A stretch of 64,000 nucleotides of DNA from Paraburkholderia tropica (lineage in GTDB: Bacteria > Pseudomonadota > Gammaproteobacteria > Burkholderiales > Burkholderiaceae). The notes beneath the pieces are model-generated. The model had not been told where the DNA came from, searched no databases, and saw nothing but the letters and a program-made list of their open reading frames with translations. The number at the start of each line of letters is the position of its first letter. The stretch's first letter is position 1. Location of the stretch: the NCBI RefSeq assembly GCF_900109265.1, contig NZ_FNZM01000027.1, forward strand, positions 1 to 64,000. Reading direction: 5' to 3'. Made by a program: the position numbers and the translations under genes. Shown here one piece after another: positions 33,616-43,134 of this stretch.

Positions 33616-35511
33616 CTACCCGCCGCCCGGATCCAGCACTCCGCCGCACAATCCCAGCGCCGCCGTGATGAGGCCCAGATGGCTCAAGGCCTGCGGAAAA
33701 TTTCCGGAAAGGCAGGCGCGGCCCACATCAAATTCTTCCGCGAGCAAGCCGACATCGTTGGCGACGCGCAGTACCGACTCCAGCCGCTCGCGTGCCTCGG
33801 CCTCGCGCCCCATCAGACGAAGGCAGTCCACGAGCCAGCAACTGCAGGCGATGAACGCGCCTTCGTCTTGGCCCGCTTGATTTTCCGCACCGCGGCGCCA
33901 GCGCCGGATGAGGCCGCCATCGTCGAGTTCCGCGACGATGCGTTCGACGGTACCGACCATACGCCCATCGTCGGGCGGCAGAAAGCCCACCAGCGGAAGC
34001 AGCAACAGACTGGCGTCGATGTCGCGTGCCCCGTAAAACGACACGAAGCTTCCGAGGCCCGCGTCCCAGGCTTCCCTGCACACTTCGCCATGGATTGTGG
34101 CGCACAGCTTCGTCAGCCGCGCGTGACGCTTTTGCTCATCGGGATCGGGCGGGATTGAGCCATTCCGCGTATCGCATTGCGCCGCGTCGAGCGCGCAACG
34201 CAGCCCCTTCCACGCCATGACCTTCGACCAGGTGTAGTGGCGTAATTCGCCGCGCGATTCCCACATTCCGCTGTCACGCCAGTGCCAGCAGCGCGTCAGT
34301 TCATCGGCAAGCTGACGCTCCACGGCGCGCTGTCGCGCGCTTACGTCCAGACCCGCGCGCCGCGCGAGCGACAGCCCGTATAGCACTTCGCCAATCACAT
34401 CGACCTGACGTTGGGTTGAAGCCGCGTTACCCACGCGCACTGGCTGGCTGTAGCGATAACCTTCCAGCGCGCCGAGCTCCCATTCCGGAATCTGCCGCTC
34501 GCCGTCCACGCGATAGAGCGTTTGCACCCCGTCCGGCGACGTGCCCACCGCATCGAACATCCAGTGGAGCCAGCGCTGCGCTTCGTCGCGCAAACCGGCG
34601 TTCAGAAACGCACCCATCGCAAAGCAGCCGTCGCGCAGCCAGCTATAGCGATAGTCCCAGTTCGCGCTACCGCCCGGCACCTCGGGCAAGCTGCTCGTGC
34701 AGGCCGCAACCATCGCCCCGCTCGGCCTGTAGATCAGCGCTTTCAATGTGAGCAGACTGCGCCTGACCGATTGCGCCCACGGGCACGACCGCATATCGAC
34801 GCCGGATATCCAGCCGCGCCAATACGCGACGGTCTGGTCGAGCGCGACATCGGCATCCGGCCATGCGGGCAACGGCGCGGCGGATGACACCTCTGCTTCA
34901 AGCGCGTGTGTGAGGCGCAATGCGTTGCGCTCACCCTGGCGCAGGACGAAGTGGGAGCGCACGCATGCATCGTCGATTTCATGCGCAATCTGGCCCTCGC
35001 AGGAAAGCCGGACGCGATGCACGCCGCAACGCACACTGAACGCCTCGCCTTGCGCTTCAATCCAGGGCCGCAACTGGCCGAAGTCGAAGCGCAGTTGAAG
35101 GTCCGAGCGCATCGCCATTTCGCCGGACGTGCACTCGATGATGCGATACATCGCGCGCGGCGAACGGCTGCCGTCGGTATGGAGAAAGTCGGTTAGCGTG
35201 GCGCGGCCGGTGACGGTCTCGAACGTGGTGACGAGCACCAGCGTATCAGCGAGATACCCGCGCGACACCGTCCAGTGCGTGCCTTGCGCGGGATGCACGG
35301 TCCAATGGCCGCTTTCTTCCGTGCCGCCGAGCAGGCGCGCGAACACCGCCGGACTGTCGAAGCGCGGCCAGCACAGCCAGTCGATCGCGCCGTCTCGATC
35401 GGCGAGCGCGGCGCTCTGGCCATCACCGAGCAGCGCATAGTCCTCGAGCGGCCGATATCTCGATGTTCCGGGTGCGGCGGATGTGCTGGATGCCTGCGGC
35501 GGGTCGTTCAT
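33616..35511 (-). CDS. GH15-family glycoside hydrolase (glucoamylase/trehalase-like)
   Basis: The 631-residue protein starts with the N-terminal beta domain (YRPLEDYALLGDGQSAALAD, IDWLCWPRFDSPAVFARLLG) followed by the alpha/alpha barrel. Barrel motifs include GGSANWDYRYSWLRDGCFAM, TWSKVMAWKGLRCALD and the QDEGAFIACSCWLVDCL segment that holds a candidate catalytic Glu. Family members cleave alpha-glucosidic bonds; some in this subgroup are trehalases. No signal peptide is seen, so it is cytoplasmic. ATG at 35511 overlaps the SDR stop (ATGA), so the two are translationally coupled. Confidence 0.9.
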   Translation of the reverse strand: MNDPPQASSTSAAPGTSRYRPLEDYALLGDGQSAALADRDGAIDWLCWPRFDSPAVFARLLGGTEESGHWTVHPAQGTHWTVSRGYLADTLVLVTTFETVTGRATLTDFLHTDGSRSPRAMYRIIECTSGEMAMRSDLQLRFDFGQLRPWIEAQGEAFSVRCGVHRVRLSCEGQIAHEIDDACVRSHFVLRQGERNALRLTHALEAEVSSAAPLPAWPDADVALDQTVAYWRGWISGVDMRSCPWAQSVRRSLLTLKALIYRPSGAMVAACTSSLPEVPGGSANWDYRYSWLRDGCFAMGAFLNAGLRDEAQRWLHWMFDAVGTSPDGVQTLYRVDGERQIPEWELGALEGYRYSQPVRVGNAASTQRQVDVIGEVLYGLSLARRAGLDVSARQRAVERQLADELTRCWHWRDSGMWESRGELRHYTWSKVMAWKGLRCALDAAQCDTRNGSIPPDPDEQKRHARLTKLCATIHGEVCREAWDAGLGSFVSFYGARDIDASLLLLPLVGFLPPDDGRMVGTVERIVAELDDGGLIRRWRRGAENQAGQDEGAFIACSCWLVDCLRLMGREAEARERLESVLRVANDVGLLAEEFDVGRACLSGNFPQALSHLGLITAALGLCGGVLDPGGG

Positions 35512-36521
35512 CGCCGGTTTCTGCGCCATACCCATAACACGCCGCACCCGAACGCGCAGATCGTCGCCGCGATGGCCGCCGAGCGGTGGCGATCCGTGAA
35601 CATTTCCAGGCTGCGCGCGCGGGCTTCGTCGTCGAAGCGGCCGTGCGCGCCGTAGTCGCCCGGCACTGGCGTGTAGAGATTCGACGGCGCATCGGGCGGC
35701 AGTGGCTCGCCGGTAATCTGTCCGCGATAACCGGCGCGCGCGAGATAGCGGTCGAGCAGTCCCGGCGCAAACCGGTTGGCGAGAATGGCCTTCGCCGTCG
35801 ACCAGCCGACCCACACCTGACGCCGCCGGTGCGTCGCCGCAAAGTAAATCGCCCGAGCCGCCACCTCGGGCTGAAACACCGGCGGGACCGGTCGGGCGCG
35901 TCGCCCCGTGAGATTCATCGCCCAGTCGAATTGGGGGGTATTGATCGCGGGCAGATCGACCATCGTCAAGTGGATGTCGACGCCGTCGTGCAGCAGTTCG
36001 CTACGTAGGGCATCGGTGAAGCCACGTATCGCGAACTTCGCGCCACAATACACCGACTGCAGCGGCACCGCGCGATAACTCAGCGCCGAGCCCACGTTGA
36101 CGATGGTGCCGCGGCCAGAGTGCCCCGCCGCGCGCATACAGCGCAGCGCGGCGAGCATACCGTTCACCTGGCCCAGATAGGTCACCTGAGTCCCGCGCTC
36201 GATGTCGCGCGCGTTCAGCGCGGCAACGGGTGCGAACGCGGTCGCCATCGCCACGTTGACCCAGACGTCGAGACGGCCAAAGGCTTGGAGCGCCGCCTCG
36301 GCGGCGCCGTCGACCGCTTCAGCGTTCGCCACATCGGCTGGCAGCGCGAGCGCTCGCACGCCATAGCGCCCGGCCAGCTCGTTCGCCGCGCGCTCAAGGC
36401 GCGCCGGATCTCGCGCGATAAGGGCCACGTCGTGCCCATGCTGCGCGAAGGCTTCGGCGGCGGCCCGGCCCACGCCCGCGCTCCCGCCCGTGATGACCAC
36501 TTTCAGCTTGTTGCGTGCCAT
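35508..36521 (-). CDS. Short-chain dehydrogenase with C-terminal membrane segment
   Basis: The 337-residue protein has the NAD(P) motif TGGSAGVGRAAAEAF, the N-V-A-M-A segment in place of N-N-A-G, a catalytic Ser near VGSALSYRAVP and Tyr-x3-Lys in YCGAKFAIRG. Residues about 260-310 form an extra tail and the last 20 or so are hydrophobic (AAIAATICAFGCGVLWVW), suggesting anchoring to the membrane. GAGGA upstream supports ATG 36521. It lies 26 bases after the ThDP enzyme and overlaps the GH15 gene, so these three genes form a minus-strand operon. Confidence 0.88.
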   Translation of the reverse strand: MARNKLKVVITGGSAGVGRAAAEAFAQHGHDVALIARDPARLERAANELAGRYGVRALALPADVANAEAVDGAAEAALQAFGRLDVWVNVAMATAFAPVAALNARDIERGTQVTYLGQVNGMLAALRCMRAAGHSGRGTIVNVGSALSYRAVPLQSVYCGAKFAIRGFTDALRSELLHDGVDIHLTMVDLPAINTPQFDWAMNLTGRRARPVPPVFQPEVAARAIYFAATHRRRQVWVGWSTAKAILANRFAPGLLDRYLARAGYRGQITGEPLPPDAPSNLYTPVPGDYGAHGRFDDEARARSLEMFTDRHRSAAIAATICAFGCGVLWVWRRNRR

Positions 36522-36547
36522 CGAGCATCCTCGTTGAGCGCCAGCGT

Positions 36548-38344
36548 TCAGGACTTCTTGCCCGGCAGCACCGAAGCCATCACCTGCCGCGCCGTATTGG
36601 CGATGATGCCGCGCTCGCCGGGGTCGCCCTGCATCAGGGCCGTCGCGAAATGGCGCGCCTGATCGAGCGTCACATGCGGCGGCAGCGGGGGCACCTCGGG
36701 ATCGGTCTTCACCTCGATCACAACCGGACGCGGCGCAGCCAGCGCCTGCTCCCAGGCGTCGCCGAGCTGATCGGCGTCGTCCACATAAATGCCGGTCAGA
36801 CCGATCAATTCCGCGAAGCGGTGATACGGCACGTTCGGAATATCCTGCGAGGCCTCGAATTTCGGATCGCCCATCATCACGCGCTGCTCCCAGGTGACCT
36901 GATTCAGATCCTCGTTGTTGAACACCGCGCAGATCCAGTTCGGACTGGCCCAGTTGCGCCAGTATTTCGCGACCGTAATGAGCTCGGCCATGTTGTTCAT
37001 CTGCATCGCGCCGTCGCCGACCAGCGCGATCACGGGCCGTTCGGGATGCGCGAATTTCGCGGCGATGGCATAAGGCACCGCCGCGCCCATCGACGCCAGC
37101 CCACCCGACAGTGAACACATCATGCCGCGGCGGATTTTCAGATCGCGCGCGTACCAGTTTGCGCACGAGCCGGAGTCGCTCGTGACGATCGCGCCATCGG
37201 GCAGACGCGGCGACAGCTCCGTGACCACACGCTGCGGATTGACCTTGCCGCCTGTGGGCGCCTGCGCACGCTCGTCGAGCACGCGTTGCCAGCGCTCGTT
37301 TGCATGGACGATGCGGTTGCGCCAGCTCTCCTGGCTCTTCTGTTCGAGCAGCGGCAGCAACGCGCGCAGCGTGGCCGCGCTGTCGCCGACGAGGCTGACT
37401 TCCATCGGATAGCGCAGGCTTAACATGCCCGCGTCGATGTCGATCTGCACGGCGCGCGCATCGCCCTCCTTAGGCAAAAATTCGGAGTACGGAAAACCTG
37501 ATCCCACCATCAGCAAGGTATCGCACGACGACATCATCTCGTCGGTCGGCTTCGTGCCGAGCAGGCCGATCGAACCAGTCACCCAGGGGAGGTCGTCAGG
37601 CACGACGGCTTTACCTAGCAGCGCCTTGGCTACCCCCGCATGCAGGCGTTCAGCCACGGCGATCACTTCGTCGGTGGCCTGCATCGCACCTGCACCCACC
37701 AGCATCGCCACGCGATGCCCGGCGTTGAGCACATCTGCCGCGCGCTGCAGATCCTCTTGACGCGGCAGGACCTCAGGCGCGGCGTACCCAACCCCGGAGT
37801 GTGCCGTGCCATGCTTGCGCGGCGGCGCTTCGTATTCGAGTTCCTGAAGATCGTTCGGCAGCACGATGGCGGTCACCGTGCGGCGCGACAGCGCGATGCG
37901 CACGGCGCGATCGACCACATGGCGCACCTGCGCGGCCACGCTCGGCTGCTGCACATAGGCGCCGGCCACGTCCTTGAACATCGACACGAGATCGAGTTCC
38001 TGCTGGTAGTGCGCGCCCAGCGCCGCACGCGCCTGCTGGCCCGCGATCGCCAGCACCGGCATGTGATCGAGCCGCGCATCGTAGAGACCCGTGAGCAGAT
38101 GCGCCGCGCCTGGCCCCGAAGTCGCGATGCAGACACCGAGCCCGCCACTGAATTTCGCATAGGCGCTCGCCATGAATGCCGCCATTTCTTCATGCCGCGC
38201 CTGCACGAAGTCAATCTTGCCCTCGGCGCGCTGCAAGGCGCCGAACATGCCGTTGATGCCGTCGCCGGGATAGCCGAACAGCCGTCGCACGCCCCATTCG
38301 TGCAGACGTTCGACGATGAAATCGCTTACGGTTGCGCTAGCCAT
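36548..38344 (-). CDS. Thiamine pyrophosphate enzyme, pyruvate oxidase (PoxB)-like
   Basis: The 598-residue protein has three domains of the acetolactate synthase/pyruvate oxidase type. The ThDP-activating Glu is E52 or E53 in QARHEEMAAFMAS, and the Mg-ThDP motif is GDGAMQMNNMAEL through FNNEDLNQ. FAD-type residues are plausible in the middle domain (GSIGLLGTKPTDEM). The GYPGDGINGMFGAL opening matches the pyruvate oxidase-like group found near catalases and SDRs in proteobacteria. AAAAGGAGAG upstream sets ATG 38344. It may make acetate or acetyl phosphate from pyruvate; the substrate is not proven. Confidence 0.88.
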   Translation of the reverse strand: MASATVSDFIVERLHEWGVRRLFGYPGDGINGMFGALQRAEGKIDFVQARHEEMAAFMASAYAKFSGGLGVCIATSGPGAAHLLTGLYDARLDHMPVLAIAGQQARAALGAHYQQELDLVSMFKDVAGAYVQQPSVAAQVRHVVDRAVRIALSRRTVTAIVLPNDLQELEYEAPPRKHGTAHSGVGYAAPEVLPRQEDLQRAADVLNAGHRVAMLVGAGAMQATDEVIAVAERLHAGVAKALLGKAVVPDDLPWVTGSIGLLGTKPTDEMMSSCDTLLMVGSGFPYSEFLPKEGDARAVQIDIDAGMLSLRYPMEVSLVGDSAATLRALLPLLEQKSQESWRNRIVHANERWQRVLDERAQAPTGGKVNPQRVVTELSPRLPDGAIVTSDSGSCANWYARDLKIRRGMMCSLSGGLASMGAAVPYAIAAKFAHPERPVIALVGDGAMQMNNMAELITVAKYWRNWASPNWICAVFNNEDLNQVTWEQRVMMGDPKFEASQDIPNVPYHRFAELIGLTGIYVDDADQLGDAWEQALAAPRPVVIEVKTDPEVPPLPPHVTLDQARHFATALMQGDPGERGIIANTARQVMASVLPGKKS

Positions 38345-38565
38345 CGACGCTCTCCTTTTGCAGTGCTTGCGGGATTGATGAGTCGACTTGCGCAAAGCGC
38401 AATCCTGAACCGAGCGCGGGCGTGACCCGGTTCTATTCCGACAAACGCCTTTCGGCTACGCAGCCAGGCGCGCGATTTGCGCGCGGATATGAGCAAGTGG
38501 GAAATTTTCCCAAACCGCACGACCGCATAAATAGCCACAAATAACAGCACCAAGATCACGAACAT
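38326..38565 (-). CDS. Possible small membrane protein (doubtful)
   Basis: A 79-residue frame starts MFVILVLLFVAIYAVVRFGK, one hydrophobic segment, followed by a basic tail that overlaps the start of the ThDP enzyme by 19 bases. GAAGGG upstream is a weak ribosome site. No family is recognised, and the tail has the skewed Arg/Ala composition of a chance frame. It sits in the divergent promoter region between the ThDP enzyme and the enolase-type gene. Confidence 0.22.
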   Translation of the reverse strand: MFVILVLLFVAIYAVVRFGKISHLLISARKSRAWLRSRKAFVGIEPGHARARFRIALCASRLINPASTAKGERRWLAQP

Positions 38566-38611
38566 CGACCCGGCCCTTCAGGCCCATCCCATTCGAGGAC
38601 ATGCGACCGCG

Positions 38612-39703
38612 ATGAATCCGCATCAGGTGAACCGTATCGATGCACGTGCCTACACGATCCCAACCGATCGCGAAGAAGCAGACGGCACGATCGCATGGCA
38701 ATCAACCACGCTCGTCGTCGTGGAAATCGACGGAATGGGTCACACCGGACTTGGCTACACCTATGCGCATGCAAGCGCGGCGGAGTTGATCGTCGGCGAG
38801 TTCGCCGAGATCGTGCACCGTCACGACGCGTTCGACATCGGCCGGATCGCGTTCGCGATGCAGCGCGCCGTGCGCAACATCGGCCGTCCCGGCGTGGCGG
38901 CGTGCGCGATTTCCGCCGTCGATACGGCCTTATGGGATCTCAAGGCGCACGTATTGAACGTACCCCTCGCCGTGCTGCTCGGAAAGCAGCGCGACAACGT
39001 GCCGGTCTATGGCAGCGGCGGCTTCACGAGCTACGACATCGACGCGCTCCAGGCCCAACTGCGCGGCTGGGTCGAGCGCGACGGTTGCCGCTGGGTCAAG
39101 ATGAAAGTCGGCAGCGCGCCAGACGACGACCCGCAACGGGTAGCTGCGGCGCGTGCTGCGATCGGCGGCGCGGGACTGTTCGTCGATGCCAATGGCGCCT
39201 ACACGCTCAAGCAGGCGCAGCGCCTTGCGGCCGCATTCGCAAAGCAGGACGTCCGGTGGTTCGAAGAGCCGCTCTCTTCCGACGATCGGCGCGGCCTCGC
39301 CGCCCTGCGCGCCGCGTTGCCCTCCGGCATGGCGCTCGCCGCGGGCGAATACGGCTGGAGCGCCGACGATTTCCGGGCGCTGCTCGACACGCACGCCGTC
39401 GACGTACTCCAAGCCGATGTAACGCGTTGCGGCGGCTTCACCGGCTTTCTACAGGCCGACGCGCTCTGCGATGCGTGGCATGTTCCGCTCTCGGCGCATT
39501 GCGCGCCCGCGCTGCATCTGCATGCGGCGTGCGCCGCGCGGCGACTCGAGCATATCGAATGGTTCCACGACCATGCACGCATCGAGTCGATGCTGTTCGA
39601 CGGCGCCCCCGCGCTACGTGACGGCGCGATCGCGCCCGATCTCGGCCGTCCCGGCCACGGCCTCGCGCTTCGTCACGCCGATGCCGAACGTTTTGCAATC
39701 TGA
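38612..39703 (+). CDS. Enolase-superfamily enzyme (mandelate racemase/muconate cycloisomerase type)
   Basis: The 363-residue protein has the catalytic set of the family: K163-M-K165 in WVKMKVG, metal ligands Asp192 (FVDANGAY), Glu218 or 219 (WFEEPL) and Glu246 (AAGEYGWS), then Asp269 (LQADVTRCGG) and His296 (SAHCAPALHLHAACA). The H-D dyad puts it in the mandelate racemase group, which typically dehydrates or epimerises sugar acids. It begins an operon with a duplicated membrane protein (18 bases on), a GADH subunit-3-like gene and a GMC oxidoreductase; together this points to sugar or sugar-acid oxidation. Confidence 0.9.
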   Translation: MNPHQVNRIDARAYTIPTDREEADGTIAWQSTTLVVVEIDGMGHTGLGYTYAHASAAELIVGEFAEIVHRHDAFDIGRIAFAMQRAVRNIGRPGVAACAISAVDTALWDLKAHVLNVPLAVLLGKQRDNVPVYGSGGFTSYDIDALQAQLRGWVERDGCRWVKMKVGSAPDDDPQRVAAARAAIGGAGLFVDANGAYTLKQAQRLAAAFAKQDVRWFEEPLSSDDRRGLAALRAALPSGMALAAGEYGWSADDFRALLDTHAVDVLQADVTRCGGFTGFLQADALCDAWHVPLSAHCAPALHLHAACAARRLEHIEWFHDHARIESMLFDGAPALRDGAIAPDLGRPGHGLALRHADAERFAI

Positions 39704-39721
39704 CCACGGAGATCGGGCGAC

Positions 39722-40654
39722 ATGACTCAGGCTTCACGATTTGCGGGCGGACTGGCGAGCCTCGCGGCGGGTGCCGCGCTCGCGTTCGTCGCGACCCGCT
39801 CGCTGCGCGAGGCGCGCAGCGCACCTGCCATCGGCAAACATGTCGCTGCGGCGCGCGCTTTCAATCACGGTTCGGCACTGCTTGCGCTTTCCGTGCTCGC
39901 CGACAGCGCGATGGAGCATTACCGCGGAGGCTTCGAGAATCGCGCCATGTACGCGGCGCTCGCGAGCGCCGCGGCAGCATTGGGCGCGAGCCTGCATGGC
40001 AGCGCCGACCGCACCGAGGCCTCGCACGCCTTGCGTCACGCGATCCAGCTCGGGGCCACCGCGACCGGCACGGCGGGAACCGCCTTCCATCTCTACAACG
40101 TGGGCAAGCGGCCGGGCGGCTGGAGCTGGCAAAACCTCTTTTACGGCGCACCGGCGGGTGCACCGTTCGCGCTGCTGCTGTCGGGCGCGCTCGGCGCGAT
40201 CGCGGAGCAACTGCGCGATGAGCCGGAACACGACCCGCGTCTGTTTGGCCTGCCCGCGGGCAAGGCGCTCGCGCTCGTTGCGAGCGCGGGTTTGCTGGGC
40301 ACGGCCGCCGAGGCGGCGCTGCTGCATTTTCGCGGCTCCTACCAGCATCCGGCGATGTACGCACCCGTGACCGTCGCGCCCATCGGCGCCGCGCTGCTCG
40401 CGCACGCGGCGCTAGCCGCGCCGACGCAAGCCCGGCGTCTGGGCGGATTCGCACGCACGTGGCTGCGGCTGACATCGGCGCTCGGTTTCGCGGGCGCGGG
40501 CTTTCACGCGAATGGCGTGGCGCGCGCGCAAGGCGGCTGGCGCAACTGGTCGCAGAATCTGCTGGCCGGGCCGCCGCTGCCCGCGCCGCCTGCCTTTAGC
40601 GCCCTCGCCGTGGCAGGCCTTGCGGCGCTGCGCATGCGGGAGACCGAGCGATGA
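39722..40654 (+). CDS. Internally duplicated integral membrane protein, unknown function
   Basis: The 310-residue protein has about nine hydrophobic helices and two similar halves. The first half carries MEHYRGGFENRAMYAAL and TAFHLYNVGKRPGGWSWQNL; the second carries LLHFRGSYQHPAMYAPV and AGFHANGVARAQGGWRNWSQ. In each half one His lies in H-(Y/F)-R-G and one in F-H, so four histidines are conserved between repeats inside or near helices. This is the kind of spacing seen in heme b or metal sites, but that is inference. The stop overlaps the next start (ATGA, 40651). No family is recognised. A role as membrane electron acceptor for the following dehydrogenase is possible. Confidence 0.75.
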   Translation: MTQASRFAGGLASLAAGAALAFVATRSLREARSAPAIGKHVAAARAFNHGSALLALSVLADSAMEHYRGGFENRAMYAALASAAAALGASLHGSADRTEASHALRHAIQLGATATGTAGTAFHLYNVGKRPGGWSWQNLFYGAPAGAPFALLLSGALGAIAEQLRDEPEHDPRLFGLPAGKALALVASAGLLGTAAEAALLHFRGSYQHPAMYAPVTVAPIGAALLAHAALAAPTQARRLGGFARTWLRLTSALGFAGAGFHANGVARAQGGWRNWSQNLLAGPPLPAPPAFSALAVAGLAALRMRETER

Positions 40655-41373
40655 CCGAAGGCCGCTATCCAGGCTACGACGTGCTCGCGAAGCGGGACAC
40701 GCCTTCGTGGGATACACCGACACGTCGGGTCATCGACGAGCGGATGCGCACGCACGACGCCGCCCGCTGGCTAGGCCCGTCGGCGTGGCGCGCGCTGGTG
40801 GCGCTGTGCGAATGCATCGTGCCGCAACAGACAAACGCGCAAGCCCGAATCGCCGCGCCCGCACAGAATGCTGAGGGCGCGACCATCGTGCCCGTCGCGG
40901 CGCTCGTCGACGGCAAGCTGCTCGAAGATCGCCGTGACGGCTTTCGCGACAGCCGCCTGCCACCGCTGCGGGAGGCGTGGCGTATTGGGCTCGCGGCTCT
41001 CGATGCAGAAAGCGATAGGCGTCATCGCCATCCGTTCGCCGATATCAAACCGCAACAACAGCGCGATCTGCTCATCATGCTTCAACGAGGCGAGTTCCAT
41101 GGACGAGCATGGGAAGGCATGCCTGCCGACGTGTTCTTCGCGAAGCGCGTGCTGCACGACATCTGCTCGGCATTCTATTCGCATCCCGCAGCGTGGAGCG
41201 CCCTGGGTTTTGGCGGCCCGGCAAATCCGCGCGGCTACGTACGCCTCGTCGCTGATCGCCGGGATCCGTGGGAAGCCGTCGAAGCGCGCGACGACAGCGA
41301 GTCGGCCAAGGCACGTGCGCGACGCGCCAACGCACATATCGGGGCGTCCAGACGCCATCGAGCCCAGCCATGA
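40651..41373 (+). CDS. Gluconate 2-dehydrogenase subunit 3-like protein
   Basis: The 240-residue protein matches the GADH small-subunit family: ALVALCECIVPQ near 50, DRRDGFRDSRLPPLREAWRI, then FADIKPQQQRDLLIMLQRGE and VLHDICSAFYSHPAAWSALG, ending GFGGPANPRGY. Family members bind the large GMC subunit. It has no Tat or Sec signal, unlike periplasmic GADH, so the complex seems cytoplasmic. It overlaps the preceding membrane protein gene and the GMC gene (ATGA at 41370-41373), indicating stoichiometric translation. Confidence 0.85.
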   Translation: MTEGRYPGYDVLAKRDTPSWDTPTRRVIDERMRTHDAARWLGPSAWRALVALCECIVPQQTNAQARIAAPAQNAEGATIVPVAALVDGKLLEDRRDGFRDSRLPPLREAWRIGLAALDAESDRRHRHPFADIKPQQQRDLLIMLQRGEFHGRAWEGMPADVFFAKRVLHDICSAFYSHPAAWSALGFGGPANPRGYVRLVADRRDPWEAVEARDDSESAKARARRANAHIGASRRHRAQP

Positions 41374-43022
41374 GCGCAGATACACACGACGCCCAGACGG
41401 CACCGCGCGGCAAAGCAGGGCACGCGCCCGATGTGTTCCGGCGCGGCGGCTGGATACCGATGCGCGAATATCCGCACGACGAAGCGGTCGATTTCGCTAT
41501 TGTCGGGACCGGCGCGGGCGGCGCGACGCTCGCCTGCAAACTCGCCGAAGCCGGCTTCAGCGTCGTGGCATTCGACGCTGGCGCGTGGTGGCGGCCGCTC
41601 GAAGAATTCGCCTCGGACGAAACCCATCAGTCGAAACTGTACTGGACCGACGAACGCCTCTGCGACGGCGACAATCCACTTCAGCTCGGCAGCAACAACA
41701 GCGGCAAGGCGGTCGGCGGCAGCATGGTGCATTTCGCGATGGTGTCGCTGCGTTTTCGTCCCGAATGGTTCAAGTCGCGCTCGCTGCTAGGCTATGGCGC
41801 GGACTGGCCCATCGACTGGCGCGAGATGTGGCGCTATTACACCGAAGTCGAGCGCGTGCTCGGTATTTCGGGACCGGTGCGCTATCCGTGGGGACCAAAG
41901 CGGCCGCGCTATCCATATCGCGCGCACGAGGTCAATGGCGCGGGTCTCGTGCTTGCGCGGGGCTGCGAGGCGCTTGGCATTCCGTGGTCGCCGACGCCGC
42001 TCGCCACGCTCTCCGCGCCGCGCGGCGACGCACATCAGTGCGTCTATCGCGGCTTCTGCGTGACGGGATGTTCGACCAACGCGAAGCAGAGCACGCTCGT
42101 CACATGGATTCCTCGCGCGGTGAACGCGGGCGCGGAGATTCGCGATCTCGCGATGGTCGGCCGCATCGAAACTAACGCACAGGGACTCGCGAGCGGCGTG
42201 CATTTCCATCGCGAAGGCCGCTGGCATTTCCAGCGCGCGCGCAACGTGGTCGTGGCCGGTTATGCGATCGAGACGCCCCGTTTGCTGCTCAACTCGGCCA
42301 ACGGGCGCTTTCCGGACGGACTGGCGAACAGATCCGGACTCGTCGGCAAATATCTGATGGTGCAGCTCAACCAGGCCGCGTGGGGCACCATGGACGAGGC
42401 GATCCGCTGGTACAAGGGGCCGCCGTCGCTCGCCCTCACCGAACACTGGAATTACACGGATCGCGGCAAGGACTTCTTCGGCGGCTATTGCTACATGAGC
42501 CAAGGCCCGTTGCCGGTCGTCTGGGCCGGCACGCAGGCCGGACGCGGTCTCTGGGGCGACGCGCTTACGCACGAAATGGCGAAGTACAACCATCAGGCCG
42601 GATTGAAGATCGTCGGCGAAACACTGCCGCAGGAACGCAACCGCGTGACCCTCGCCGACGAACGAGACGCACTTGGCCTGCCCGTCGCACGTGTGACGTG
42701 GTCAATGCACGACAACGACCGCCGGATGGTGCGGCACGCACTCGGCTTCATGCGCCGCGCGCTCGACGCGGCCGGCGGGCGAGACATCTGGACGCAGGAC
42801 GACGACACTTGCCACCTCAACGGCACGGCGCGGATGGGCGACGATCCGAGCAACAGCGTCGTCAATGCGGACTGCCGAAGCTGGGATATTCCGAATCTGT
42901 GGATCTGCGACGGCTCAGTGTTTCCGACGGTGGGCGGCGTGAATCCTTCGTTGACGATACAGGCAATCGCCTGCCGGACCGCTGAGCGCATTCGCACCAT
43001 GGCCGCGTGCGGCGAACTGTGA
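41370..43022 (+). CDS. GMC-family FAD oxidoreductase
   Basis: The 550-residue flavoprotein has the ADP-binding motif VDFAIVGTGAGGATLACKL at about 40, a second FAD segment NNSGKAVGGSMVHFA, and the C-terminal pair HLNGTARMGDD and GGVNPSLTIQAIA with the His and Asn of the active site. It is the large catalytic subunit type of gluconate, fructose or glucose dehydrogenases that pass electrons to a membrane partner. A cysteine pair (CVYRGFCVTGC) could hold an iron-sulfur cluster, as in some GMC members. It shows no signal peptide. It completes the operon begun at 38612. Confidence 0.92.
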   Translation: MSADTHDAQTAPRGKAGHAPDVFRRGGWIPMREYPHDEAVDFAIVGTGAGGATLACKLAEAGFSVVAFDAGAWWRPLEEFASDETHQSKLYWTDERLCDGDNPLQLGSNNSGKAVGGSMVHFAMVSLRFRPEWFKSRSLLGYGADWPIDWREMWRYYTEVERVLGISGPVRYPWGPKRPRYPYRAHEVNGAGLVLARGCEALGIPWSPTPLATLSAPRGDAHQCVYRGFCVTGCSTNAKQSTLVTWIPRAVNAGAEIRDLAMVGRIETNAQGLASGVHFHREGRWHFQRARNVVVAGYAIETPRLLLNSANGRFPDGLANRSGLVGKYLMVQLNQAAWGTMDEAIRWYKGPPSLALTEHWNYTDRGKDFFGGYCYMSQGPLPVVWAGTQAGRGLWGDALTHEMAKYNHQAGLKIVGETLPQERNRVTLADERDALGLPVARVTWSMHDNDRRMVRHALGFMRRALDAAGGRDIWTQDDDTCHLNGTARMGDDPSNSVVNADCRSWDIPNLWICDGSVFPTVGGVNPSLTIQAIACRTAERIRTMAACGEL

Positions 43023-43134
43023 GCTTTAAATTCACAACGGGGCGAAAGGTTGGTGTGAACGGAACGGGATTTGCGCTGCGAAAGTTACCCGCGCACCAGC
43101 GTCAATCCACATCCAATGTTCGAAGGAGCCGACT

